The notes beneath the pieces are model-generated. The model searched no databases, had not been told where the DNA came from, and worked only from the letters and a program-made list of their open reading frames with translations. A program made the position numbers and the translations under genes. This document shows, piece after piece, positions 37,231 through 46,009 of a DNA stretch of 64,000 bases. Numbering within the stretch: position 1 is the first letter of the stretch; every line of letters starts with the position of its first letter. Origin of the DNA: Deltaproteobacteria bacterium (lineage in GTDB: Bacteria > SAR324 > XYD2-FULL-50-16); NCBI GenBank assembly GCA_018657625.1, contig JABHWU010000142.1, positions 62,001 to 126,000 on the forward strand, given 5' to 3'.

Positions 37231-37641
37231 ATGAAAAAATTACAGATTATTGGTGAAATCATGGAAACACATTTTCTAAAATTCACACCAGATACAACAG
37301 TTAAGGAAGCGATTGACACCTTAATTAAACAAAATCTTTTTGGTGCCTGTATTGTGGGTGAAGAAGGAAAATTATTAGGGATCTTATCTGAAAAACAGTG
37401 TATCAATTTGTATAGCAAAGAAATTCAGGGAAAGCTTTCAAAAGATATTGCTGCTGTTCCGGTCTCTGAAATTATGTATCCTGAATACCAAACCATGTCT
37501 AGTAATACGAATGTAGTAGATGCCGCCCAGGTTTTTTTAAATAGTGAATTCAGACGAATTCCTGTCGTAGATGGGGGTAAATTGGTCGGACAAATCACCA
37601 GAAGAGATATTATGAAATCGATTCAAAAGTTTGCATTTTAA
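37231..37641 (+). CDS. CBS-domain-pair protein 1
   Basis: This 136-residue protein consists of two CBS domains (I-M-E-T-H-F-L-K-F-T-P-D-T-T-V and I-M-Y-P-E-Y-Q-T-M-S-S-N-T-N-V) and nothing else. It ends G-Q-I-T-R-R-D-I-M-K. CBS pairs bind adenine nucleotides and act as energy or ion sensors. The next gene encodes a clear paralogue, so this is a tandem duplication. The partner protein is unknown. Confidence 0.87.
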   Translation: MKKLQIIGEIMETHFLKFTPDTTVKEAIDTLIKQNLFGACIVGEEGKLLGILSEKQCINLYSKEIQGKLSKDIAAVPVSEIMYPEYQTMSSNTNVVDAAQVFLNSEFRRIPVVDGGKLVGQITRRDIMKSIQKFAF

Positions 37642-37707
37642 TATGACATTCAAACCTGTTTAAAATTAATCATGAATTGATCACAATACACCATGCAGGA
37701 GAAAAAA

Positions 37708-38115
37708 ATGAGCCAGGCACCAATTGTCGCCGACTACATGGATACAAAATTCTTTACTCTAAACCCTAATAATTCAGTAAACGAAGCCATTAATTTATTG
37801 AAGAAAAATCACTTAATTGCCGTTATGGTGCTTGATGACGAAGATAAAAATAAAGTGATTGGATTGTTATCAGAGCGAGACTGTTTAAAGTTAATTCTGG
37901 ATCAAACCTACAATCAACTACCAAAAGATAATGTCAGTAATTTAATGCAAAAATGTCCGGAACCAGTGTCCAGTTCAATGTTGATTACAGAAGTTGTTGA
38001 GATCTTTTTTAACAACAGTTTTAGACGAATGCCCGTAATTGATAATGGTATTTTGGTCGGACAAATTACCCGAAGAGATGTTTTAAGAGGGTTACATCAT
38101 CTGATTTTTAAATGA
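37708..38115 (+). CDS. CBS-domain-pair protein 2
   Basis: Its ATG at 37708 follows AGGAG; the frame is open to 37693. The 135-residue product has two CBS domains (Y-M-D-T-K-F-F-T-L-N-P-N-N-S-V and P-V-S-S-S-M-L-I-T-E-V-V) and ends G-Q-I-T-R-R-D-V-L-R-G, almost the same as the end of CBS protein 1. The two lie 66 bp apart and are probably co-transcribed. They could form a hetero-dimeric nucleotide sensor. Confidence 0.87.
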   Translation: MSQAPIVADYMDTKFFTLNPNNSVNEAINLLKKNHLIAVMVLDDEDKNKVIGLLSERDCLKLILDQTYNQLPKDNVSNLMQKCPEPVSSSMLITEVVEIFFNNSFRRMPVIDNGILVGQITRRDVLRGLHHLIFK

Positions 38116-38164
38116 TAAAACCGTGTTAAAGCAACTGAACTGATATTATTATAGTCGCCTAAAA

Positions 38165-38848
38165 TCAGGGCGAAGTGAATTTATATCCCATTCCCCAAAT
38201 ATTGATCAAATATATGGGGTTTGAAGCATCAGGTTCCAGTTTTTTTCTTAAACGACGGATATTTACTTTCACCAATTCATTACCACCCTCTCCAGGTTCT
38301 CTTCCCCATATTTCTTTTAGTAATAATTGCCATGAAAGTACCCGATTTTCATTAACCGCCAGATAATGCAATAAATTAAATTCATTTCCGGTTAATTTAA
38401 TTTCCTGATCACCCACCGATACCGTTTTCAATTCCGGATTAATACAGATATTTCCAATAAATATTTGATCCGTATTTTTTTTCTGATTAATACGCTGGAG
38501 CAGTTTGTTAATCCGTAATATCAATTCCCTATGATTAAATGGTTTGGTAACATAATCATCGGCACCCAGCTCAAGTCCTTTAATGATAAATTCATCATTG
38601 ATTTTTGCACTCAGAATAATCACCGGAATAGATGTTTCTCTTCTGATGATATTACAAAGATCAAATCCATCAATTTTTGGCAACATTATATCAAGTAATA
38701 TCAAGTCCGGTTTATTTTTATTAATTTCAATCAAAGCCTGTTCACCATCAAAAGCTACCTCGGTATCATAGCCCTCATCTTTTAAAAGAAAAGTCAAAAT
38801 ACCAACCAGTTCCGGCTCATCTTCGACAATCAGGATTTTATATTTCAC
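38165..38848 (-). CDS. OmpR-family response regulator
   Basis: The 227-residue product has a receiver domain (E-D-E-P acidic pocket, phospho-acceptor in L-I-L-L-D-I-M-L-P, Lys in Y-V-T-K-P-F) and a winged-helix DNA-binding domain (L-T-G-N-E-F-N-L-L, V-N-I-R-R-L-R-K-K-L, G-M-G-Y-K-F). Its start overlaps the end of the upstream kinase gene by 4 bp (ATGA), so it is the cognate regulator. The target genes are unknown; the adjacent ABC transporter operon on the same strand is one candidate. Confidence 0.92.
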   Translation of the reverse strand: MKYKILIVEDEPELVGILTFLLKDEGYDTEVAFDGEQALIEINKNKPDLILLDIMLPKIDGFDLCNIIRRETSIPVIILSAKINDEFIIKGLELGADDYVTKPFNHRELILRINKLLQRINQKKNTDQIFIGNICINPELKTVSVGDQEIKLTGNEFNLLHYLAVNENRVLSWQLLLKEIWGREPGEGGNELVKVNIRRLRKKLEPDASNPIYLINIWGMGYKFTSP

Positions 38849-40077
38849 TGATGACTCCTAATTTTAGGCAGTGTAAATGAAAATGTCGTTCCCAGTCCTG
38901 CGATGGATCCCATATAAATTTTTCCACCATGCTTTTCAATGACGAACTTCACAATGGCTAATCCCATCCCTATTCCTTCAACAGCAACATTCGAATGCTT
39001 ATTTTCGCTATAAAATTCATCATAGACTAAAGATTTATTTTTATCATCAACACCTGTACCATTATCACTCACTGAAACAACTATAAATTGTTCATTTTCC
39101 TTAACATGAATAAATATTTTGCCACCAATGTCGATGTTCTTTTTAGCATTATGGATTAAATTAATCATTACTTGTGACAACCAGTTATAATCGCCATTGA
39201 TAGATGGCAATAATTTTGGATGGGTAAAATCAATAGATTTATCTTCCTGGTGAATAACGGGATCGACCTGATTGATGACATCCCGAATCACCGTCTGAAT
39301 ATCGATTTTTTGGGAATTCAACTTTAGCCAAGTTGTTTCGATTTTGATTCGTGTTAATATACTTTCTGTTAAATCAATCAGACGAGTGGTGTTTCGATCA
39401 ACGGTTTGCAAGAAAGTTCTCTGCATTTCATTGATTTTTCCAGGACGTTCTTCAATTAAAAGACTGGCTGCCGATTGAATCATTGTCAGTGGTGTCCGTA
39501 ACTCATGCGACATGGTGGAAAACAATAAGTTTTTTGAACGAATTTGACGGTTCAGTGCTTTTATATTTTTTAGATCGTCTGCTCGTAGCTTTTTAATATA
39601 ACGATTGATCAACAAACCAATGGTTAAAAACAATATCATCATCAGGATTTGACGAATAACCAGGGTAGGAGCTGTACTATTCGCATAATACCAGACACAT
39701 GCTGAAGAAGCCGTAAGTAAATAATATATAACCAGTTTACCAACCTGATATTTTAGACGCCAGACAGTATCGTCTAATACCAAATGAACCATTGGGAAAA
39801 AAACCAGCAAGGGTTCCTGGAAAATTAAAAGATACCAAAAATAAAAAATAGCTTCAACCTCATCAAAGTGAACTAAAAACGGATGGATTTTTAATCCCTG
39901 GGATGAAATATAAATCAGGATTAGAATATATAGAAATAATATCAGAAATGGTAGATAAAAAACCGGAGAAAAAAGCAAGTGATGAATAACAGCTAGGGAC
40001 AATGTAATCAGAAAGAAAAGGCAAGAGGTGAAGATTGAAAGATTTAGGAAATTTTCGTTAAGCTTTTTTTTCATCAA
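38845..40077 (-). CDS. Membrane sensor histidine kinase
   Basis: This 410-residue protein has five to six transmembrane helices in its first 165 residues with hardly any periplasmic loop, so it senses something in or at the membrane. The kinase core has H-box M-S-H-E-L-R-T-P-L, N-box N-L-I-H-N-A-K-K-N, G-boxes S-D-N-G-T-G-V and G-I-G-M-G-L-A-I-V and G-L-G-T-T-F. It is co-transcribed with the OmpR-type regulator, with a 4-bp overlap. The signal is unknown. Confidence 0.9.
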   Translation of the reverse strand: MMKKKLNENFLNLSIFTSCLFFLITLSLAVIHHLLFSPVFYLPFLILFLYILILIYISSQGLKIHPFLVHFDEVEAIFYFWYLLIFQEPLLVFFPMVHLVLDDTVWRLKYQVGKLVIYYLLTASSACVWYYANSTAPTLVIRQILMMILFLTIGLLINRYIKKLRADDLKNIKALNRQIRSKNLLFSTMSHELRTPLTMIQSAASLLIEERPGKINEMQRTFLQTVDRNTTRLIDLTESILTRIKIETTWLKLNSQKIDIQTVIRDVINQVDPVIHQEDKSIDFTHPKLLPSINGDYNWLSQVMINLIHNAKKNIDIGGKIFIHVKENEQFIVVSVSDNGTGVDDKNKSLVYDEFYSENKHSNVAVEGIGMGLAIVKFVIEKHGGKIYMGSIAGLGTTFSFTLPKIRSHQ

Positions 40078-40206
40078 TTTTAAGCACAGAGAAGAAATAG
40101 ATGAAAATCATTTTATTAAGAAGAAAGGAGCAATACTCGAAGTTGAATCTAAAATAAATATCAAAATACTGCAATGCGTATTAAAGAAGATGCTATAAAA
40201 TTTTGT

Positions 40207-40255
40207 AGCTGTAGAATAAATCCGTAGGGATTATTTAATATTTTGATCTACAGCT
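40207..40255 (-). terminator. Terminator-like hairpin after ABC transporter operon 1
   Basis: A 9-bp inverted repeat (AGCTGTAGA 40207-40215 / TCTACAGCT 40247-40255) lies just after the ATPase stop codon. An inner weak stem sits between its arms. It is followed on the minus strand by ACAAAATTTTA. Confidence 0.5.
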
Positions 40256-40272
40256 GATTTCAGTCACTACTT

Positions 40273-41346
40273 TTAACTGGGTTCAAGAACAGCAACACCA
40301 ATATTATTCACAGAAATATAGATGGTATCTCCTGTTTCAAATTGATCTCCTGTTGATGTGACAACAATAAATAGCTCACCGGCAGAAGTTTCAATGGTAT
40401 ACTCAAAAGCTGACCCGACAAATGAGCGCCAGTTTACTTTTCCTTCCATTCGATTCGTACCTTTATCGGCATGCATGGTAACAACTTCCGGGCGGATAGC
40501 CACCTGTACTTTACCCACATGGGCATTATCCGGAACAGTTTCAGCGGAAATCGTCATTTCTCCCAATTGAATATCATTTCTACCGTCAACTTGAATCAGC
40601 TCTCCTTCCAATATATTCGCATCACCTATAAAAGTAGCTACAAAAGCATTTTTTGGATGTCGATACAATTGTTCCGGTCCCCCCATTTGTTCAATCTTAC
40701 CAACATTCATTACGATAACATCGTCTGAGACAGCCAAGGCTTCCGATTGATCATGGGTGACATATATCGAAGTAATGCCAGTTTCCTGTTGGAGTTTCCG
40801 AATATCTTCCCGCATGGAACGTCGTAATTTACTGTCTATATTACTGAGTGGTTCATCGAATAATAGTACCTTTGGTTCCAAAATCAGGGAACGCGCTACT
40901 GCGACACGTTGTTGCTGACCACCGGACATTTCATCAGCATAACGACTTTCATAACCGGATAAACCAACTGTTTTTAGTACATCCGCGACACGTTCTTTGA
41001 TCTCATTTTGTGGCGTTCCTTTTATTTTCAGCCCATACCCAATATTCTGGCCGACATTCATATGTGGGAAAAGCGCATATGATTGAAAAACCATACCGAC
41101 ATCCCGGTTAGTGGCTGAAAGATGGGAAACATCTTCATCACCAAACAGAATTTTGCCTGACGTTGGTATTTCTAATCCGCCGATTATTCTGAGAATAGTC
41201 GTTTTCCCGCAACCGGAGGGTCCAAGTACTGTTGTTAACGTCCCTGGAGCAAATTCAAGATTTATTTTTTGCACCGCAATCGTATCACCAAACTTTTTAG
41301 TAATATTCTGCAAAGATACACCAACTGATTGATTTGCTACTGTCAT
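40273..41346 (-). CDS. ABC transporter ATPase, ferric iron/2-aminoethylphosphonate type (operon 1)
   Basis: The 357-residue ATPase has Walker A G-P-S-G-C-G-K-T-T, Q-loop V-F-Q-S-Y-A-L-F-P-H, signature M-S-G-G-Q-Q-Q-R-V-A-V-A-R, Walker B V-L-L-F-D-E-P-L-S-N and switch H-D-Q-S-E-A-L. A TOBE-type regulatory domain fills residues about 240-357. The sequence class is that of FbpC/PotA/PhnT transporters. It lies 12 bp after the permease gene; together with the binding protein gene it makes a complete importer. Confidence 0.9.
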   Translation of the reverse strand: MTVANQSVGVSLQNITKKFGDTIAVQKINLEFAPGTLTTVLGPSGCGKTTILRIIGGLEIPTSGKILFGDEDVSHLSATNRDVGMVFQSYALFPHMNVGQNIGYGLKIKGTPQNEIKERVADVLKTVGLSGYESRYADEMSGGQQQRVAVARSLILEPKVLLFDEPLSNIDSKLRRSMREDIRKLQQETGITSIYVTHDQSEALAVSDDVIVMNVGKIEQMGGPEQLYRHPKNAFVATFIGDANILEGELIQVDGRNDIQLGEMTISAETVPDNAHVGKVQVAIRPEVVTMHADKGTNRMEGKVNWRSFVGSAFEYTIETSAGELFIVVTSTGDQFETGDTIYISVNNIGVAVLEPS

Positions 41347-41358
41347 AGTCTGTTTTTA

Positions 41359-43470
41359 TCATTTGGTTGAAACGGAGCGTTCTGTTCTGGATCGCCCGAT
41401 CAATTTTTGAACAAGTAGAGTGAAAAATAACATTGAAAGAATCAATACAGAGCCATAAGCAATGGAGATACCATAATCACCATCTTCCACACGTCCCAAA
41501 ATATAAGTCGTTGATACGCTGGTTCCGGCCGTTGCTAAAAAAATGACCGCGCTAACCGTGGTCATTGCCCTAATAAAACTATATGCGATTGAAGATATTA
41601 TGGCAGGCTTTAACAGGGGTAAAACCACTGACCTGATTGTTTGGAAACTGTTGGCACGCTGCATCAAAGAAGCTTCCTCCAGGGACTTATCAATTTGTGA
41701 AAGCGCCGATATTCCGCCACGAATTCCTACCGGCATTGACCGAATAACCATGGTAACAATTAATATTAAGGCAGTTCCTGTCAATTCAATAGGGGCTGTA
41801 TTAAATGCAAAAATATAAGCCACACCGACTACTGTACCCGGTATGGCAAATATTAAGGTGGTACCAAAGTTAATCACACCCCGGCCTTTAAATTGCTTTC
41901 GGGTAATTACATAGGCGATTAGAACACCGGTAAGACCTGTTATGGGTGCTGCAATGAGTGAATAGGACAATGAATTAAAGAATGACGGCCAACCACCTGA
42001 ATTAAAACCCTTACCCCAGAGTTCAATATGATGTTCCAGGGTGAAAGTATAATCCGCGCCCCATTTTGCCACTAATCCACCCATGATAATACTGGTATAA
42101 AGTACACCAACAACAGTAATCCAGAGCAACACAATGCTACTCATTATTTTTTGTAACCAGCCCGGTAATGAAATTACATTTCCCGCTGTTTGCATACCAG
42201 TGACGGTGACATACGAATACTTTCCAATCCATTTTTTCTGTAGATAATACACTAATAAGGATATTCCAAACAATAATGAACCCAGTGTAGCAGCCCTGGC
42301 AAAGTCTAATTGCGACCCCGCGATTGAAAAATAAATTTCTGTGGAGAGCACATCATATTCACCACCAAGTACCAGTGGATTACCGAAATCTGCGGCCGAA
42401 GAGATCACACCTAATAAAAAAGAGTTGGCAATACCCGGACGGATCAATGGCAGTGTCACTCGTTTAAAAGTTTGCCATCTGGTGGCCCGCATCGTCAGTG
42501 AGGCTTCTTCCAGGGCCGGACTAATCGCGGAAACCATACCCACCAGCATCATATAGCTAACGGGTGTTAAGGCCAGTGTTTGTGCCAGGAAAATTCCCGG
42601 AAATCCGTAAATATAAGATGATCGTTTAAAAATACCCTGCCCACCTTCAGGAGTGAAAATTCCTTCAGGACCAATAAAAAAAAGCAAAATATCATTGATA
42701 GATCCTGACCGCCCAAATATCAATATTAATGACAATCCAACCACGAACGGTGGAGTAATAATAGGTAATATATAAAATACCTTTATCAGACTTCTCAGTC
42801 GGGAAGTTGAGCGTACAGAATATATCGCAAATACCAGGCCAAAAAAGGTGGTGGAAAGACCAACACTAAATGCCATTACCAATGTATTCCACAATACCCG
42901 CCCCACCCCAAAAGAGGTAATTATCTCAAAGAATTGAAAAGGAATAAACTCCCCTGTTCGGGCATAAAACACCTGAAGAAAGATTCGTCCCAATGGATAA
43001 ATTATAAAAAGCAGCACCATCAAAACAATCAATATAATGGCACCGGCTAAAAATCCATCGCCCCTCAAAAATCCCAACTTTGAACAAACAGACGAAACAA
43101 TCAGACATAAAATTATCAATTGAATTCCGGCACCCAGTCCGAGCGATTGTTTTAGAATCATACCTGCAATAATGATAAAAAATACCGTTCCGATTGCCAA
43201 AGAAATATCAATAACTAAACCTTTAATTTCTGGCAGAAAACGCCAGGGATGAAGCAAGAAAAGAAAGCAGGTAATCAAAGGTATGATGGCAATGTTTACG
43301 CTGTGCCAGGCAAAACCCTCTGATATTTCTTCTAAGGAGGAGTCAGTTAATCCATATTCCAGTCCAAACCATGGTAGTCCCAGATAGGCGATAATTCCAA
43401 TGAGGGGCAGGAATATGTAAATTAATTTGTTTGTCTTTTTAACCAATGATTTGTCTTGAATTACATCCAT
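41359..43470 (-). CDS. ABC transporter double permease, FbpB/PhnU type (operon 1)
   Basis: This 703-residue membrane protein fuses two permease halves, each with an EAA loop (E-E-A-S-L-T-M-R-A-T in the first, E-E-A-S-L-M-Q-R-A-N in the second). About four extra N-terminal helices (residues 15-150) are absent from the shorter paralogue at 46010. It forms the membrane channel for the ATPase and binding protein next to it. Substrate class: ferric iron or phosphonates, from family resemblance only. Confidence 0.9.
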   Translation of the reverse strand: MDVIQDKSLVKKTNKLIYIFLPLIGIIAYLGLPWFGLEYGLTDSSLEEISEGFAWHSVNIAIIPLITCFLFLLHPWRFLPEIKGLVIDISLAIGTVFFIIIAGMILKQSLGLGAGIQLIILCLIVSSVCSKLGFLRGDGFLAGAIILIVLMVLLFIIYPLGRIFLQVFYARTGEFIPFQFFEIITSFGVGRVLWNTLVMAFSVGLSTTFFGLVFAIYSVRSTSRLRSLIKVFYILPIITPPFVVGLSLILIFGRSGSINDILLFFIGPEGIFTPEGGQGIFKRSSYIYGFPGIFLAQTLALTPVSYMMLVGMVSAISPALEEASLTMRATRWQTFKRVTLPLIRPGIANSFLLGVISSAADFGNPLVLGGEYDVLSTEIYFSIAGSQLDFARAATLGSLLFGISLLVYYLQKKWIGKYSYVTVTGMQTAGNVISLPGWLQKIMSSIVLLWITVVGVLYTSIIMGGLVAKWGADYTFTLEHHIELWGKGFNSGGWPSFFNSLSYSLIAAPITGLTGVLIAYVITRKQFKGRGVINFGTTLIFAIPGTVVGVAYIFAFNTAPIELTGTALILIVTMVIRSMPVGIRGGISALSQIDKSLEEASLMQRANSFQTIRSVVLPLLKPAIISSIAYSFIRAMTTVSAVIFLATAGTSVSTTYILGRVEDGDYGISIAYGSVLILSMLFFTLLVQKLIGRSRTERSVSTK

Positions 43471-43547
43471 TCCTAAAAGCAGGTAAAAAGTTGTATTTGC
43501 GTTTGCTTTCCGATATTAATTTCAATCAGAAAACAAGGCTTGGATCA

Positions 43548-43579
43548 AATTCAGGCTACTATCATCAGCAGCCTGAATT
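43548..43579 (-). terminator. Intercistronic stem-loop between binding-protein and permease genes
   Basis: A perfect 10-bp inverted repeat, AATTCAGGCT / AGCCTGAATT, with a 12-nt loop and further pairing of GATC on both sides sits in the 147-bp gap. Such hairpins commonly stabilise the upstream binding-protein mRNA or act as partial terminators so that the binding protein outnumbers the permease. Confidence 0.6.
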
Positions 43580-43617
43580 AAAGATCAAGTATGAATCAGA
43601 AGACTACCTATCACTAA

Positions 43618-44643
43618 TTATCTTTCCAATGGCTTAACTTCACTGGCCCACCGTGCAATCAGATGACTTCGCATCTTGTCGGTGCCGAATTTAACGAAAT
43701 CATAGTCAATTAAATTAACCTCTTCCAATCGAATTGCTTCTTTAGGAACATCTGCCTTCATATTGGTTGGAACCTGGAACGCCTTTACAGAACCACCGAC
43801 TTCCTGACCAGATTTTGACAAAGCCCAATCTACAAAAAGCTTTGCATTTTCAGTATTTCGGGCATTTTTAATAATACTCATTCCACCAATTTCAAAACCG
43901 GTTCCTTCAGAAGGAACGATCAGTTTGATTGGAAAACCATTGGCCAGTTGAAGGGCATGATCATGTAAAAAACCAATACCAATCAATGTCTCACCTCGTG
44001 CCGCGGCTTTTCCAGGTGCAGAACCTGATTTTGTATATTGTCCAACATTTTTATGCAATTTCTCCAAATAGGCAAACGCAACTTCTTCACCCCAAATTTG
44101 GGTAATTGTCGCTAATACAGTATAAGCAGTCCCTGAACTCTGTGGACTGGCTACCTGGATATGACCTTTATAAATCGGTTTTATTAAATCATTCCAGCTG
44201 GTTGGCATCGGTAAATTATATGATCTCAGTAATTCGGTATTAACACTATAGCCTAACACACCGGCATAAATACCGACCGAATGATTCTTCTGGCTAGCAG
44301 CCGGATTTTTAAATCGATCACCAATTTCATTCAATTTCGGAGATGCATAGGATAATAAAAGATCATTCACACCAGCTTGTGAATGTGGATCCAGCGTTCC
44401 ACCATACCAGACATCACCTTTGGGATTACCTTTTTCAGCCAGAATTTTTGCGTATGTACTACCAGAACCGGACCTTGTCATAGCCACCTTAACACTGTAC
44501 TTTTTAGCAAATGTATCCGCAGCAGCTTGACACCAGAATGGTTGCATACTGCAATAGATCGTCAGTCTACCTTTTGCAAAAGCAGCTGTTGAAAACACTA
44601 TTAAGGCCAAAACCAGCATTGTTTTTTTAAAATTTGTTCCCAT
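43618..44643 (-). CDS. ABC transporter substrate-binding protein, FbpA/PhnS type (operon 1)
   Basis: The 341-residue product has a signal peptide cleaved near A-F-A (residue 23). The start follows AAAGGAG. The ferric-binding-protein-like fold shows as R-L-T-I-Y-C-S-M-Q, G-D-V-W-Y-G-G-T-L-D, I-Y-A-G-V-L-G-Y-S-V-N, and G-H-I-Q-V-A-S-P-Q-S-S-G-T-A-Y. The paired Tyr that bind iron in FbpA are not evident, so phosphonate or another anion is possible. It is first in operon 1. Confidence 0.88.
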   Translation of the reverse strand: MGTNFKKTMLVLALIVFSTAAFAKGRLTIYCSMQPFWCQAAADTFAKKYSVKVAMTRSGSGSTYAKILAEKGNPKGDVWYGGTLDPHSQAGVNDLLLSYASPKLNEIGDRFKNPAASQKNHSVGIYAGVLGYSVNTELLRSYNLPMPTSWNDLIKPIYKGHIQVASPQSSGTAYTVLATITQIWGEEVAFAYLEKLHKNVGQYTKSGSAPGKAAARGETLIGIGFLHDHALQLANGFPIKLIVPSEGTGFEIGGMSIIKNARNTENAKLFVDWALSKSGQEVGGSVKAFQVPTNMKADVPKEAIRLEEVNLIDYDFVKFGTDKMRSHLIARWASEVKPLER

Positions 44644-44965
44644 TTTAACTCCTTTGATTAAATGCTTGTATCAAAATTAATCGGGTCCGTTGATAACCGG
44701 TTCTTCAATTTTAACACTGTTCAAACAAGAAACGTAACAATCATCAACTATCTCCTTTTACTTATCTGCAAAAGAAGATACCTTTATTAAAAAATATAGT
44801 TAAAAATATAATAATCCAGGCGAAGAAACAAGAAACAATTCAGGGTGATATTAGTTACAAAATAGTAACACTGGATGAGGAGACACTTTTCAGCGAAGTA
44901 ATACATTCCAATTAAAAAGCGCTATAGCGTTTAACGGTAACAGATATTATATAAATCTAAAACTG
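44644..44965. promoter_or_regulatory. Divergent control region between two paralogous ABC operons
   Basis: This 322-bp spacer holds promoters for both binding-protein genes. A short palindrome GTTAC-AAAATA-GTAAC (44854-44869) could be an operator. I see no other clear site. Confidence 0.4.
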
Positions 44966-45988
44966 ATGCGTCTTAAACATACTATTTTTTTCATTACCCT
45001 CAGTTTAGTATTTTTATTGTTAATGTTTGATTCCGTCTTGGCACGAAGCAAGCGCGTCACAGCTTACACCTCACTCCATGAACCTGTAGCCAGAGCTGTT
45101 TTCAACCAATTTGAGAAAGAAAGTGGACTCAAAGTTTTTTTTGTTCGTCTATCAACCGGGGAAGCTGTTTCCAAACTGGACGCAGAACGATTAAATCCAC
45201 AAGTAAGTATCTGGTTTGGTGGAGTTGGGATCGGACATATTCGAGCTAAAAATAAAGGGCTTTCCGTTGCCAACCCCACCACTGCCACAAAGCACCTGGA
45301 ACCAAAATATAAAGATAAAGACCATCATTGGGCAGGAATATACGCGGCACCTTTGGTATTTGAATACAATACGATCATGTTAAAAAGATATGCCTTACCC
45401 ATACCGGTTTCCTGGCGGGATCTGACAAAATCAGAGTACAAAGGACATATTCAGATGGCAAATCCTGGATTCTCAGGCACAGCCTATAATATTCTTACCA
45501 CAATTGTAGAAATATTCGGGGAAACTTCCGCATTTAAGTATATTCAAGCACTTAACCGGAACATTCCCATGTACAGTCGATCCGGATCTGCTCCTGGAAA
45601 ACGAGCCGCCATTGGAGAAGTGACCATTGCTATCGGATATGCCCATGATGCGGTGAAATTTATTTCAGACGGTTTTCCACTGGCCATTCAATTTCCTGCA
45701 GAAGGTACCGGATACGAAATTGCCGCTGTTTCGTTGATAAAAAATGGGCCTAAAGATGAAACAGAAAATGCAAAAAAGCTTTATAACTGGGCATTTGGAA
45801 AAAGTGCCGCCAAAGTTTATGTCTCACAAAGCTTTGCCGTCCCTTTTGTCAATGTGCCACTTGCAAAGGGCGCAATTCCGATTTCTGAAGTAAAAACAGT
45901 GGAACAGGATGATGAGTGGGCAGCTAAAAACAGATCACGTTTGGTAGAAAAGTGGCATAATGTCGTTACAAGCAGCCAAAGTGAATAA
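44966..45988 (+). CDS. ABC transporter substrate-binding protein (operon 2)
   Basis: The 340-residue product has a signal peptide (to about residue 26). It is a paralogue of the protein encoded divergently at 43618: V-T-A-Y-T-S-L-H-E, V-S-I-W-F-G-G-V-G, I-Y-A-A-P-L-V-F-E-Y-N, G-H-I-Q-M-A-N-P-G-F-S-G-T-A-Y, S-R-S-G-S-A-P-G-K. The G-S-G-S/S-G-S-A-P-G-K region is shared by both copies. The ligand is unknown. Confidence 0.87.
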   Translation: MRLKHTIFFITLSLVFLLLMFDSVLARSKRVTAYTSLHEPVARAVFNQFEKESGLKVFFVRLSTGEAVSKLDAERLNPQVSIWFGGVGIGHIRAKNKGLSVANPTTATKHLEPKYKDKDHHWAGIYAAPLVFEYNTIMLKRYALPIPVSWRDLTKSEYKGHIQMANPGFSGTAYNILTTIVEIFGETSAFKYIQALNRNIPMYSRSGSAPGKRAAIGEVTIAIGYAHDAVKFISDGFPLAIQFPAEGTGYEIAAVSLIKNGPKDETENAKKLYNWAFGKSAAKVYVSQSFAVPFVNVPLAKGAIPISEVKTVEQDDEWAAKNRSRLVEKWHNVVTSSQSE

Positions 45989-46009
45989 TTACTACTATTT
46001 TATTGAACA

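Noticed and set aside
37231-38115. CBS pair as part of an IMP dehydrogenase or transporter fusion
   Set aside because: Both frames contain only the two CBS domains, and the flanking genes are unrelated.
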